Source of the DNA: Desulfobulbaceae bacterium
GTDB lineage: Bacteria; Desulfobacterota; Desulfobulbia; Desulfobulbales; BM004
NCBI GenBank assembly: GCA_002868955.1
Contig: PKTW01000039.1
Coordinates: 1 to 33,391, forward strand
Length of the DNA: 33,391 bases
Direction: 5' to 3'
Position 1 is the stretch's first letter. Every line of letters starts with the position of its first letter. The notes under the pieces are model-generated. The model made no database searches, was not told the origin of the DNA, and worked only from the letters and a program-made list of their open reading frames with translations. Below are positions 1 through 7,847 of the stretch, in pieces. The translations under genes were made by a program, and so were the position numbers.

Positions 1-104
1 CAGGCGACGTACTTTTTGTCTCCAGCCTCTTTGTGCTGGGCGGCGAATTCTGGGACAAGCTGCAGGCGTTGTTTGTTTATGAGGCAAACGTTGAGAAAAA
101 TTAA
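1..104 (+). CDS. C-terminal end of a small membrane protein (transporter suffix domain-like), partial
   Basis: An open frame enters from the left edge (first full codon at 3) and stops at 102-104. The 33 visible residues begin with a hydrophobic stretch ending LFVLGGEFWDKLQALFVYEA, followed by a short polar tail. From memory, the GG-x-FWDK-LxALF ending is characteristic of small inner-membrane proteins annotated as transporter suffix domain-containing, which have a few transmembrane helices and no established function. Only the tail is visible, so the N-terminal domains and operon membership cannot be judged. The 170 bases up to the next gene are AT-rich and show no clear terminator. The frame is fairly secure; the family name rests on a short motif. 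Confidence 0.5.
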   Translation, partial: GDVLFVSSLFVLGGEFWDKLQALFVYEANVEKN

Positions 105-274
105 GCGAAGAGATTTATTAATGAATATATTCTTTCAACTTCAGGCTTTTCAGCATTAATTTACAGTAAATTGCCTTCATGGCTGTAAAGTGGGGATATA
201 TACAAAATCTTTTTATGCAACTGGATACAAAAAAATATAACGTAGTAAAATAATTTTTTTTATGGTGACCCGAA

Positions 275-1627
275 ATGCGCATTTCAACTGAGACAGGATC
301 TCAACCCCACGTCAGTTGGCAGAATATAATATATGTCCTGGCATTGCTCCTGATCTTCAACCTGGCAGCCTGCGCCAAAAAGCCTGTCAACGAGATCTTT
401 CTGATGCCGGCACCTGATGTTTACGATGCCGGGGCCATTGACCCGTTCACCGATTTTGATCCGATTAAAGCTATTCCCTATGAAGGAATGCTCTATGCCA
501 CTGACAGGAAGCCTGCTGAAGAAGGCGACGAGAAAAATATCTATCTTAATGAAAGGGGCTTTCTCCTGAGGCTGGGCGTTGGGAAATTACAGCTTGGCGA
601 TAATAGCATGACCTGGGAGGAAGCCCGGAAAATCTCTTTGCTCAAAAACCGTTCAGAAAAATACCCATTAAAGATCACCGAGGTTGAGGAGATCGGCATC
701 CTGGCTGAGAGCTACTCACACTTTATCCCGCCTGAGGTATCTGATATCGAGCGGCCCGGTAAAGAATTTGCCGCCAAGATCAATGAAAAACTGGCGAAGT
801 CTAAACACAAGGACATCTATATCTATGTGCATGGCTATAAGGTTGTCTTTGAAAATCCTCTGCTTGTTGCAGCTGAACTCTGGCATTTTCTGGGCTACGA
901 TGGTGTTTTCATCGCCTACTCCTGGCCCTCGACCCCTAAAACCCTTGCCTATTTTTCCGATCTGGAAACAACTTCCCTTTCCGCCTATAACCTGCGAATC
1001 CTGCTGGAATACCTGGCAAGGGATACTGATGCGGAGAATATTCACATCATTGGCTACAGCGCCGGCACGAGACTGGTGATCAACGCCCTGAATCAATTGG
1101 CACTCATCTATAGGGATGAGCATAAGGAAACTTTCGGGAAATACCTGCGCATCGGCCATGTCATCCTGGCCGGCAGTGATTTTGACCGGCAGCTTTTTGG
1201 GGCCTACATCGATGAGGGAATTCTGAATGTGTCCAAGGACTTCACCATATACCTCTCTGAGATGGACAAGGCGCTCAGCCTCTCGAAGTGGGTGTTCAAT
1301 CGGGACAGGCTGGGCCAGAAGTGGGATGATGGCAAAATGACAGAGTCCATAGCTGAATGGCTCTGGGAAACCGATGAGATTACCTTTATTGACGTTACCG
1401 ATGCCGAGAAGTCCACCACCGGTAACGGGCATGCCTACTTTCGGCAGAGCCCCTGGGTCAGCAGCGACATTCTTTCGACCCTCATGTATGACCTGACACC
1501 TGAAGAAAGAAGCCTGCAGCGGAGTAGAGAATGGCCGATCTGGCAGTTTCCCAAGGACTATATAACCAAGCTTACCGCTAAACTGGTTGAGCGCAATCCT
1601 GCATTGGCTCCCCTCAAAGAGCAATGA
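275..1627 (+). CDS. Lipoprotein alpha/beta hydrolase, DUF900 (COG4782) family, first of a tandem pair
   Basis: A 450-residue predicted serine esterase or lipase-like enzyme. A hydrophobic signal (about residues 17-32) ends in the lipobox LAAC with Cys33, so the mature protein should be lipid-anchored on the periplasmic side. Hydrolase hallmarks are visible: an oxyanion-hole type YVHG at 184-187, the nucleophile elbow GYSAG with Ser262, an acidic candidate in SDFD (301-304) and a likely catalytic His386 in GNGHAYF. This fits the DUF900 esterase/lipase group; the natural substrate is unknown. The start is ATG at 275 with only a weak GGTG-type ribosome site. The stop overlaps the next start by four bases (ATGA), indicating translational coupling with a clear paralogue. 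The two share the MPxP motif after the lipid Cys, the YAT(D/N)R motif, the GYSAG/AYSAG elbow and the SPWVSSD / HPWVSTD block. Confidence 0.88.
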   Translation: MRISTETGSQPHVSWQNIIYVLALLLIFNLAACAKKPVNEIFLMPAPDVYDAGAIDPFTDFDPIKAIPYEGMLYATDRKPAEEGDEKNIYLNERGFLLRLGVGKLQLGDNSMTWEEARKISLLKNRSEKYPLKITEVEEIGILAESYSHFIPPEVSDIERPGKEFAAKINEKLAKSKHKDIYIYVHGYKVVFENPLLVAAELWHFLGYDGVFIAYSWPSTPKTLAYFSDLETTSLSAYNLRILLEYLARDTDAENIHIIGYSAGTRLVINALNQLALIYRDEHKETFGKYLRIGHVILAGSDFDRQLFGAYIDEGILNVSKDFTIYLSEMDKALSLSKWVFNRDRLGQKWDDGKMTESIAEWLWETDEITFIDVTDAEKSTTGNGHAYFRQSPWVSSDILSTLMYDLTPEERSLQRSREWPIWQFPKDYITKLTAKLVERNPALAPLKEQ

Positions 1628-2934
1628 AAGATAAAAAAATGATCAGGATAAAGATTCTTAAACCTAAGAATTGCTGTGTTGCTATAGTGCTGTTGTTTCT
1701 CGTGGCCGGCTGCCAACCGAAAGTCTACCTGATGCCGACACCGGCAGCCCTGCAAACGGGTGAACACGACCCTTTTGCCAGAAATCCGGAGCTGGAGGAA
1801 ACCAACAGGGTGGTTGTTGCCTATGCCACCAACCGCATGGGAGTCGGCCCGGAAGATGACAGGAAATATATTACCCTGTTTGACGGATATCTGCGCCTCG
1901 GTACAGCCCAGATAAGGATCGGCTCTGTTAATAAGACCTGGAAGGATATTTATAGTCTTTCCACAAGCAGGGAGCGGCAAAGCGACATAAGGCTTGACCT
2001 GGAGGCCGCCAAAGAGCTGGCGGAACTGAATTCTGCAGCTCCCATCGATGAACTTTCTCCAGAGGCCAGGCTGTTCTTTGAAGGGTTGAATGAGGCCCTT
2101 GACCGGAGCCTGGATAAGGACCTGATTCTTTACGTGCACGGCGCCAATAATAACTTCTACCGGGCCAGCGCCCAGGCCGCCCAGTTTCATCATTTCACCG
2201 GAAGAAATTCAGTTGTGCTATTCTATGCCTGGCCCTCGGCAGAGAGTTTTCTGCGTTATGCAGTTGACGTAAACAATGCCGGCAGGACGGTGCCGGTTTT
2301 CTCCCGCCTGCTTGAACTGTTGGGCCGCTACACCAAGGCCCGGCACATTGATATACTGGCATACAGTGCAGGAGCCCAGGTGGTGAGCCCGGCATTAGCT
2401 CTCCTGCGGGAAAATCACGCAAGCGAAAACATTGGGGAGTTAAAACAGCAGTTGCGGTTGGGTGAGGTCTATTTTGCCGCGCCTGATGTTGACTTCAAGG
2501 TCTTTCTCGAGAATCTGGCAACCTATATAGACCTGCCCCAAAATGTGACTCTTACGGTAAACCCGGATGACACCGTCCTGGCTCTTGCTGCAATGCATCA
2601 TAATGTGTCACGTGCCGGCAGCCCGGATCCTGATGAATTAAGCGCCGAGGAAACCCGATGGGTCATAGATGCTTCCAGAAAAATGCCGCTCGACATACTC
2701 TGGATCACCGCTGAAACCATCCCGGACATGAGCAGTGGATCCCACAGCTTCTGGTATTCTCATCCCTGGGTCAGCACCGATGTTCTTATTCAGTTTTTGT
2801 TCCAGGCGCGTCCCGCTGAACGGGGTCTCGTTCCATACGAAGAGGCAGACGGGGTCAGGCTCTGGTACTTTCCTGCAGATTACCCGGAGCAGTCCAGCCA
2901 GGCGATCAACCGGTTGAAGGAGGAGAGGAGATAA
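1624..2934 (+). CDS. Lipoprotein alpha/beta hydrolase, DUF900 family, second tandem paralogue
   Basis: A 436-residue protein with a lipoprotein signal ending VAGC (Cys30), then the same layout as the preceding gene: YLMPTP, YATNR (67-71), RLG, YVHG (170-173), a nucleophile elbow, and the SGSHSF / HPWVSTD block, with His374 the probable catalytic histidine. The elbow reads AYSAG (Ser248) rather than the GxSxG consensus, because the first glycine is Ala. Small-residue replacement at this position is tolerated in some alpha/beta hydrolases, so activity is likely but not certain. It overlaps its upstream neighbour by ATGA, so the pair is cotranscribed and probably arose by tandem duplication. Being exported lipoproteins, both should act on ester substrates in the periplasm or at a membrane face. 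A 175-base gap without a recognisable terminator separates it from the next hydrolase. Confidence 0.87.
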   Translation: MKDKKMIRIKILKPKNCCVAIVLLFLVAGCQPKVYLMPTPAALQTGEHDPFARNPELEETNRVVVAYATNRMGVGPEDDRKYITLFDGYLRLGTAQIRIGSVNKTWKDIYSLSTSRERQSDIRLDLEAAKELAELNSAAPIDELSPEARLFFEGLNEALDRSLDKDLILYVHGANNNFYRASAQAAQFHHFTGRNSVVLFYAWPSAESFLRYAVDVNNAGRTVPVFSRLLELLGRYTKARHIDILAYSAGAQVVSPALALLRENHASENIGELKQQLRLGEVYFAAPDVDFKVFLENLATYIDLPQNVTLTVNPDDTVLALAAMHHNVSRAGSPDPDELSAEETRWVIDASRKMPLDILWITAETIPDMSSGSHSFWYSHPWVSTDVLIQFLFQARPAERGLVPYEEADGVRLWYFPADYPEQSSQAINRLKEERR

Positions 2935-3109
2935 GGGACTGCTCGTATATTATTTTTTTGGGGGATAGGAATTGGAAACTGGGAAATCATATATATTTTG
3001 CACATGGAAAACGCTGTGAACCGCAACAAAGCATAAACGAAAAACACAACTGGTGAACATGCCGGGTTTAATTTACCATTAGAGTAAAATCATTTAGCAT
3101 TAAACAATC

Positions 3110-4564
3110 ATGAAACATTTCCTGTTCGCCACCAGCAAAAAAATAATCAGGGCAGCCATATACCTTATGGTTGGCGGCTTGCTTGCGCTCCTCACCGTTT
3201 TTATTCTCTATCTTGAAAAACGGCCGGACCTCAATATCTGGCATGAGGCCGAACTTGATGCGGAATTTACCACTAAATCCCAGGTTACGGATTTCAGACA
3301 ATATCTTGAATTGGAAGAAAAACTCTTCCAGCAACTGGAAGAAAAGGTATACGCCAAGATTGCGCCGAAAGACCGGCATAATCTGAACCGTTTCAATCAT
3401 GGCTCCATGTCCGATCCAACCCGATGGCCGCGGAACTGGAACCGGACCTTCGAACTTACCCGGGAATCGCCGAAAGCCGGGGTCCTGTTGCTGCACGGCA
3501 TGTCCGACTCACCATACAGCCTGCGGTCTCTTGGGCTAAGTCTGCATGAAGCAGGTGCAACGGTCATTGGCTTGAGAGTTCCCGGACATGGCACTACCCC
3601 CAGCGGGCTTGTGGAAATGCGCTGGCAGGATATGGCGGCCGCGGTGAAATTGGCCGTCAACTACCTGCATAAAGAAATTAACGGGCAACCACTTTACATC
3701 ATAGGCTATTCAAACGGCAGTGCCCTGGCGGTTCATTACGCCCTGTCCACGTTAGATGATCCGCAAGAGCCTAAACCAGACGGACTGGTCTTGGTTTCGC
3801 CGGCCATCGGCGTTACTTCCCTTGCAGCCTTGGCTGTCTGGCAGGCCCGCCTCGGTCACCTGCTCGGGCTGGACAAGCTGGCCTGGAATGCTATCGAGGT
3901 CGAATATGACCCTTACAAGTACAACTCCTTTGCTGTCAATGCCGGGGACCAGGTTTACCGGTTGACCAGCGAGATACAAAAGCTCCTCAAAAAAAACATG
4001 GACGCAGGAAGGCTGCAGCAATTACCTCCAATACTCGCCTTTCAGTCCGTTGTTGATACAACCGTGTCTGCGTCAGCCCTGGTTACCGGACTTTTCGAAA
4101 AACTTCCTGCGTCCGGACATGAACTGGTATTCTTTGATATAAACCGCATTAACGAAGCTGCCAGAATTTTTAATAACGACCCCAAGCCCTACCTGGACAG
4201 GATGCTCTACGATAAAGAACTCTCATACACACTAACTCTTGTCGCCAATGAAAATGGAGCAAGCAGCAAGGTCGGTTTCCTGCGTAAGGAAGCCGGTACA
4301 AATGTTGTCGATGCAGCACCACTCGACCTGGCCTGGCCCCAAGGTATACATTCACTGGCCCATGTTTCACTCCCCTTTCGGGAATCCGATCCTCTTTACG
4401 GTGCAAACAGCTCTAAAGAAAATCCCGGAATTCACCTGGGGGACGTTGCTCTGCAGGGAGAACGCGGGGTGCTCAGAGTTTCCGCTGACGCCATGCTGCG
4501 GTTGCGCTGGAATCCCTTCTATTCTTACCTTGAACAGAGTGTCCAAAATTTTGTCGGATTATAG
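3110..4564 (+). CDS. Membrane-anchored alpha/beta hydrolase (serine aminopeptidase S33 / lysophospholipase-like)
   Basis: A 484-residue protein with one N-terminal membrane helix (about 12-35) followed by a large hydrolase domain that should face the periplasm. The core motifs are LLLHG (126-130, oxyanion hole), VPGHG (157-161) and the elbow GYSNG with Ser201. Asp316 in SVVDTTVS and His418 in SLAHVSLPF are good candidates for the rest of the triad. The region resembles the Hydrolase_4/S33 lysophospholipase group, which includes monoglyceride lipases and lysophospholipases; substrate cannot be set from sequence. The protein is longer than a bare hydrolase because of an N-terminal extension of about 120 residues, rich in charged helix, between the anchor and the catalytic core. 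The ATG at 3110 lacks a good Shine-Dalgarno sequence. It lies in a row of four plus-strand hydrolase genes. Confidence 0.85.
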   Translation: MKHFLFATSKKIIRAAIYLMVGGLLALLTVFILYLEKRPDLNIWHEAELDAEFTTKSQVTDFRQYLELEEKLFQQLEEKVYAKIAPKDRHNLNRFNHGSMSDPTRWPRNWNRTFELTRESPKAGVLLLHGMSDSPYSLRSLGLSLHEAGATVIGLRVPGHGTTPSGLVEMRWQDMAAAVKLAVNYLHKEINGQPLYIIGYSNGSALAVHYALSTLDDPQEPKPDGLVLVSPAIGVTSLAALAVWQARLGHLLGLDKLAWNAIEVEYDPYKYNSFAVNAGDQVYRLTSEIQKLLKKNMDAGRLQQLPPILAFQSVVDTTVSASALVTGLFEKLPASGHELVFFDINRINEAARIFNNDPKPYLDRMLYDKELSYTLTLVANENGASSKVGFLRKEAGTNVVDAAPLDLAWPQGIHSLAHVSLPFRESDPLYGANSSKENPGIHLGDVALQGERGVLRVSADAMLRLRWNPFYSYLEQSVQNFVGL

Positions 4565-4764
4565 GGGCATTAATGAAGATTTCAATCTCAGCGGCTGAGT
4601 ATCTTTGCAAAACGCTTGGCCAGGCGCGCAATCTGCAGCCATGCAGGAGTCACAATATCCTGGGAATGGGCCAGATTGTTATGCAGTGATTGGTGTTCCC
4701 CCCTATCAGTTTTGCAAATATTTCTGATGTAAATCTACAGTACTTTGCTTTGACTCATCACCCA

Positions 4765-5523
4765 ATGAAATACAAACAAATATTTTTACACACAGCTTTA
4801 ATTTTCCTAATAATTGGCAGCAGCTACTCTCTCGCCGCGGAGCCAATGGATAAAACTGAGGCTGTTGTTCTGCTGCACGGTCTTGGCCGTACCGCAAAAT
4901 CAATGGCTTATATGGAAGAGAGACTCATGGCGGCCGGATATACTGTATACAATTATGATTATGAATCCAGAAAGCATGAAATCAAATACCTGGTTGATGA
5001 TCTGCAGGAATTTTTAGAGGCCTGCTGCCTGCGGAAAGGAACTTCTTTGCATTTTGTCACCCATTCATTGGGGGGCATTCTGGTCAGGGCACTCATAGAA
5101 GAAAAAAGGCCTGAAAACCTGGGTCGGGTGGTCATGCTGAGCCCCCCGAATAAGGGTAGTGAGGTAGCCGATTATATTAAAGATTACTCTTTATTCAAGG
5201 ATATCCTCGGTCCGGCATACATGCAGTTGGGCACGGATCTCGACAGTATGCCAAATCGACTGGGACCTGCTGATTTTGAGCTTGGCGTAATAACAGGGAA
5301 TAGGACAATTGACCCGATTTCGTCCTTGATAATCCCTGGTGTGGATGACGGCAAGGTTGCCGTTGAGAAGACAAAGCTTGAGGGTATGACAGATTTCCTT
5401 GTCATGCCTGTCTCCCATGCCTATATCATGCAAAAGCCCGAAGTGGTTGATGAAGTGATTTATTTTCTGCAGCAGGGAAGATTCAATCGCAAAAAGGAAA
5501 CCTCTCCGGAAGATCCGAAGTAA
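4765..5523 (+). CDS. Secreted lipase-like alpha/beta hydrolase
   Basis: About 252 residues from the ATG at 4765. The frame stays open upstream to a TTG at 4690, but only the 4765 start puts the hydrophobic segment (KYKQIF through SLAAEP) at the N-terminus as a cleavable signal peptide. The catalytic core has VVLLHGLGRT (oxyanion-hole loop) near residue 34, the elbow THSLGG (Ser about 102), a conserved LSPPNKGSE segment and a final His in PVSHAYIM. This pattern is typical of the PGAP1-like/lipase class 2 group of triacylglycerol or phospholipid-type esterases. It is the fourth hydrolase in a row and converges on the tamA end 142 bases downstream. No helper chaperone (lipase foldase) is nearby. 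Confidence 0.85.
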   Translation: MKYKQIFLHTALIFLIIGSSYSLAAEPMDKTEAVVLLHGLGRTAKSMAYMEERLMAAGYTVYNYDYESRKHEIKYLVDDLQEFLEACCLRKGTSLHFVTHSLGGILVRALIEEKRPENLGRVVMLSPPNKGSEVADYIKDYSLFKDILGPAYMQLGTDLDSMPNRLGPADFELGVITGNRTIDPISSLIIPGVDDGKVAVEKTKLEGMTDFLVMPVSHAYIMQKPEVVDEVIYFLQQGRFNRKKETSPEDPK

Positions 5524-5623
5524 TTGCTGCATTAACCTGAAATTTCAACACCTTACAGATTTACCCCAAAAATTGGATCAAATATCTTTCGTCATCAGTA
5601 TTTTTTGTTTCCTGTTCTTTTAT

Positions 5624-5642
5624 CCTCGAGACCTTGAAACCT
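5624..5642. repeat. Solitary copy of the CCTCGA(A)ACCTTGAAACCT dispersed repeat
   Basis: The 19 bases match the arm at 27178-27196 at 18 of 19 positions (A to G at one site). The same repeat family bounds the four-helix-bundle cassettes at 24893-25090 and 26742-27242, but no cassette is present here. It lies in the convergent intergenic space next to the 3' end of the TamA-like gene, followed by two AAGCTT palindromes. Confidence 0.6.
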
Positions 5643-5665
5643 TTCAAGCTTAACGAAGCTTAAAC

Positions 5666-7831
5666 TTAGAATGCCATCCCAAGGCTGAAATGAAAGGCCC
5701 AGTTATCTTCGTTCCAGATCTCTGCGGGATCAGGGTTGTAGGCAACATCGATCCGGATTGGGCCAACGGGCAGGAGATATTGAAAACCTATACCGATGCC
5801 GAACCTGAATTCGCTGAAAAAATCGTTAAGCGTATCATCCAGCAGGTCTGAACCACTGGCGTAAGGCATAAAATCATTTGCCAGCAGTGACTTGTTGGGC
5901 GAGACATTGCCGGCATCAACATAGAGAGTAGTAGCGAAATTCTTGTAAAACCTCTTGCGCAGTTCAATGGAAAAAACATTGTACCCCAGGCCGCCGGTCG
6001 GTTCGTTGTTTTCATCTTTCGGGCCGAGCTCGGAGTGTTGATAACTTCTGACCGTATTGTCGCCGCCGTTGAAGAACCGCTCGCTGATGGGGATGAAACT
6101 CTGGTCCCCGAGCGGGATTATCAGGCCGGTTGTGGCCCGCAGCCCGAGGATATATTCTTGTGGCAGTTGAATGAAATAGCGGCAGCCCAGGGTAATGCGG
6201 CCGAACTCAATTTCGCTGCCAAGGGCCGGCAATGATATGTCAAAACTAGAGGCCAACCGCAGACCAGCCGCAGGATAGAATATATCATCGCGGCTGTCCC
6301 AGATTGCCTGAATGCCGACGGTCCCTTTATTATAATCCTCCTCTTCCTTTTGCAGGACTGAATCGTCGGCTAGGTTTGATAGTTGCGTCATCTTGTACTG
6401 GTAGCCCGTGGAAAGCGTAAGATTCTTACTGAACTTCCTGGAAAAAAGGACCGACAGGGCTGCTTCATCAGAGGTATACGAGGGCTCATCCCTGCTTTCG
6501 AAATAAAGGGGGACATTCATTGATATAGCGGTTTGCAGCAGCCAGGGATCAGTGTAACTCAAGGAGATGGTCTCCCCTTTCATGGAAACAAGACCGTCAA
6601 TTCTACCATTCTTCCCGATGCCGAAAAGATTCTTCTCGAATGCACCGGCCCGCAGCCGCAGCTGTTCATAAGATCCCCAGCCTGGCTCAACAAAATATTC
6701 CCTGGTCGGCAGTTCCTCAACTTCCACCTCAAGGATCCGGCTGCCGTCCTCCCGTGGCCCTGAAAGCTCCATGGATATCTTTGCAAACAGCCCGGAATCG
6801 TACAACTTTCTGAAGCTCTCCATTTTTTTGCCCCTGGTATAAATATCGCCGGGCTTCAATTGCAGCCTGTCCTTGATAAAGGACTCCTTTGTCGAATCAT
6901 TGCCGGAGATGACGACATCGGCAATCCTGACCTGTGTGCCGCTCGTTATGACTGCATCCAGGATGATCCTGCCGGGTTCATCCTGCTGTATCACCTCGAT
7001 TGCTACATTGGCCTCGGCATAGCCGACAGCATCATAGGCATCTTCAAGGCTGGTACGCAGGAAAAGCTTCCGCCGCACATAGTATGGTTTTCCGGTCAGC
7101 TCATTTTTGATTTTATCCAGTCCGGGAGCCAGTCCAGGGAGAAGGTCACCTTGCAACTGCACATCACTGATGATATATTGCGGCCCCTCTTCAATGGCAA
7201 TGGTGATTGTCACTCCGGACCGGTTCTCATTGAAGGACAGATCCGGATTTTTTACAACCACATCAATAAACCCCTCTCCCCGGTAATGGTCCCGTATCAT
7301 GTTAATGCCATCCCTGACAGCGGATTCAACAAATATGGTTTGCTGTTTCCTGCCCCAGGTTTTTGCCGGCTCCCCGAAAAAGCTCAAAAGCTTGTCGGCC
7401 GCGATATTCCGGTTGCCCTGGAAAACTATATTTTCAACGATTACCCGTGGTCCTTCCTGAATGTCGAAGATGACCTCTATGTGATCCCCCTTTTTTTCAT
7501 AGGTATAATCCACGAGGGCAAAAGCGTAGCCGGCCTGGAGGTAAGCTGACCGCATCTGGAAGGCTGCATCATCTATATCCGCCTTCCTGTAGGCTCGCTG
7601 TTCAAACATAAGCAGTTCGCCGGCAGCAGCCTTGCGTAAATCCTTTTCCTTGATGCTGCTGTTGCCCTTTATGGTTATGGAATACGATTGAACCTGCGGG
7701 GGGCTTTCAGTCCCGGAAATCTTATCTGGGAGTTCAGCAGTCTGTTCTCCCTGCTGCGCTGAACAGATACTGGCACCGGCACCAAGGCACCAGGCTGCAA
7801 CCAGGCAACACAGTAAAAGGAAGCGGAACAT
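5666..7831 (-). CDS. tamA: TamA-like outer-membrane beta-barrel assembly protein (BamA/Omp85 superfamily)
   Basis: About 721 residues from the ATG at 7831, the start that places a signal peptide (FRFLLLCCLVAAW through ICSAQ) at the N-terminus. The frame remains open to 7891, which would overlap tamB by 44 bases. After the signal come several POTRA-type modules (roughly residues 45-375, recognisable by GN.. turns such as FQGNRNIAADKL and ISGNDSTKESFI) and then a bacterial surface-antigen (D15) barrel to the end. The barrel has the loop-6-like motif GGDNTVRSYQHSELGP (VRSY in place of VRGF/Y) and ends in MAF, an aromatic C-terminus as expected for an outer-membrane barrel recognised by BamA. TamA partners TamB in moving or assembling outer-membrane proteins, and more recently in phospholipid traffic. 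The gene begins 16 bases after the tamB stop, so the two form an operon. Confidence 0.88.
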   Translation of the reverse strand: MFRFLLLCCLVAAWCLGAGASICSAQQGEQTAELPDKISGTESPPQVQSYSITIKGNSSIKEKDLRKAAAGELLMFEQRAYRKADIDDAAFQMRSAYLQAGYAFALVDYTYEKKGDHIEVIFDIQEGPRVIVENIVFQGNRNIAADKLLSFFGEPAKTWGRKQQTIFVESAVRDGINMIRDHYRGEGFIDVVVKNPDLSFNENRSGVTITIAIEEGPQYIISDVQLQGDLLPGLAPGLDKIKNELTGKPYYVRRKLFLRTSLEDAYDAVGYAEANVAIEVIQQDEPGRIILDAVITSGTQVRIADVVISGNDSTKESFIKDRLQLKPGDIYTRGKKMESFRKLYDSGLFAKISMELSGPREDGSRILEVEVEELPTREYFVEPGWGSYEQLRLRAGAFEKNLFGIGKNGRIDGLVSMKGETISLSYTDPWLLQTAISMNVPLYFESRDEPSYTSDEAALSVLFSRKFSKNLTLSTGYQYKMTQLSNLADDSVLQKEEEDYNKGTVGIQAIWDSRDDIFYPAAGLRLASSFDISLPALGSEIEFGRITLGCRYFIQLPQEYILGLRATTGLIIPLGDQSFIPISERFFNGGDNTVRSYQHSELGPKDENNEPTGGLGYNVFSIELRKRFYKNFATTLYVDAGNVSPNKSLLANDFMPYASGSDLLDDTLNDFFSEFRFGIGIGFQYLLPVGPIRIDVAYNPDPAEIWNEDNWAFHFSLGMAF

Positions 7832-7847
7832 TATTGAAGGTGTGCTC

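Noticed and set aside
716-1624. 302-codon minus-strand frame opposite the first hydrolase
   Set aside because: Antisense shadow of a well-supported gene; no family features.
4573-4689. 38-codon frame between the third and fourth hydrolases
   Set aside because: Only a weak AGGGG before the ATG and no recognisable sequence; not enough to call a gene.
6860-7549. 229-codon plus-strand frame opposite tamA
   Set aside because: Antisense shadow of the POTRA-coding region; no ribosome site or motif.
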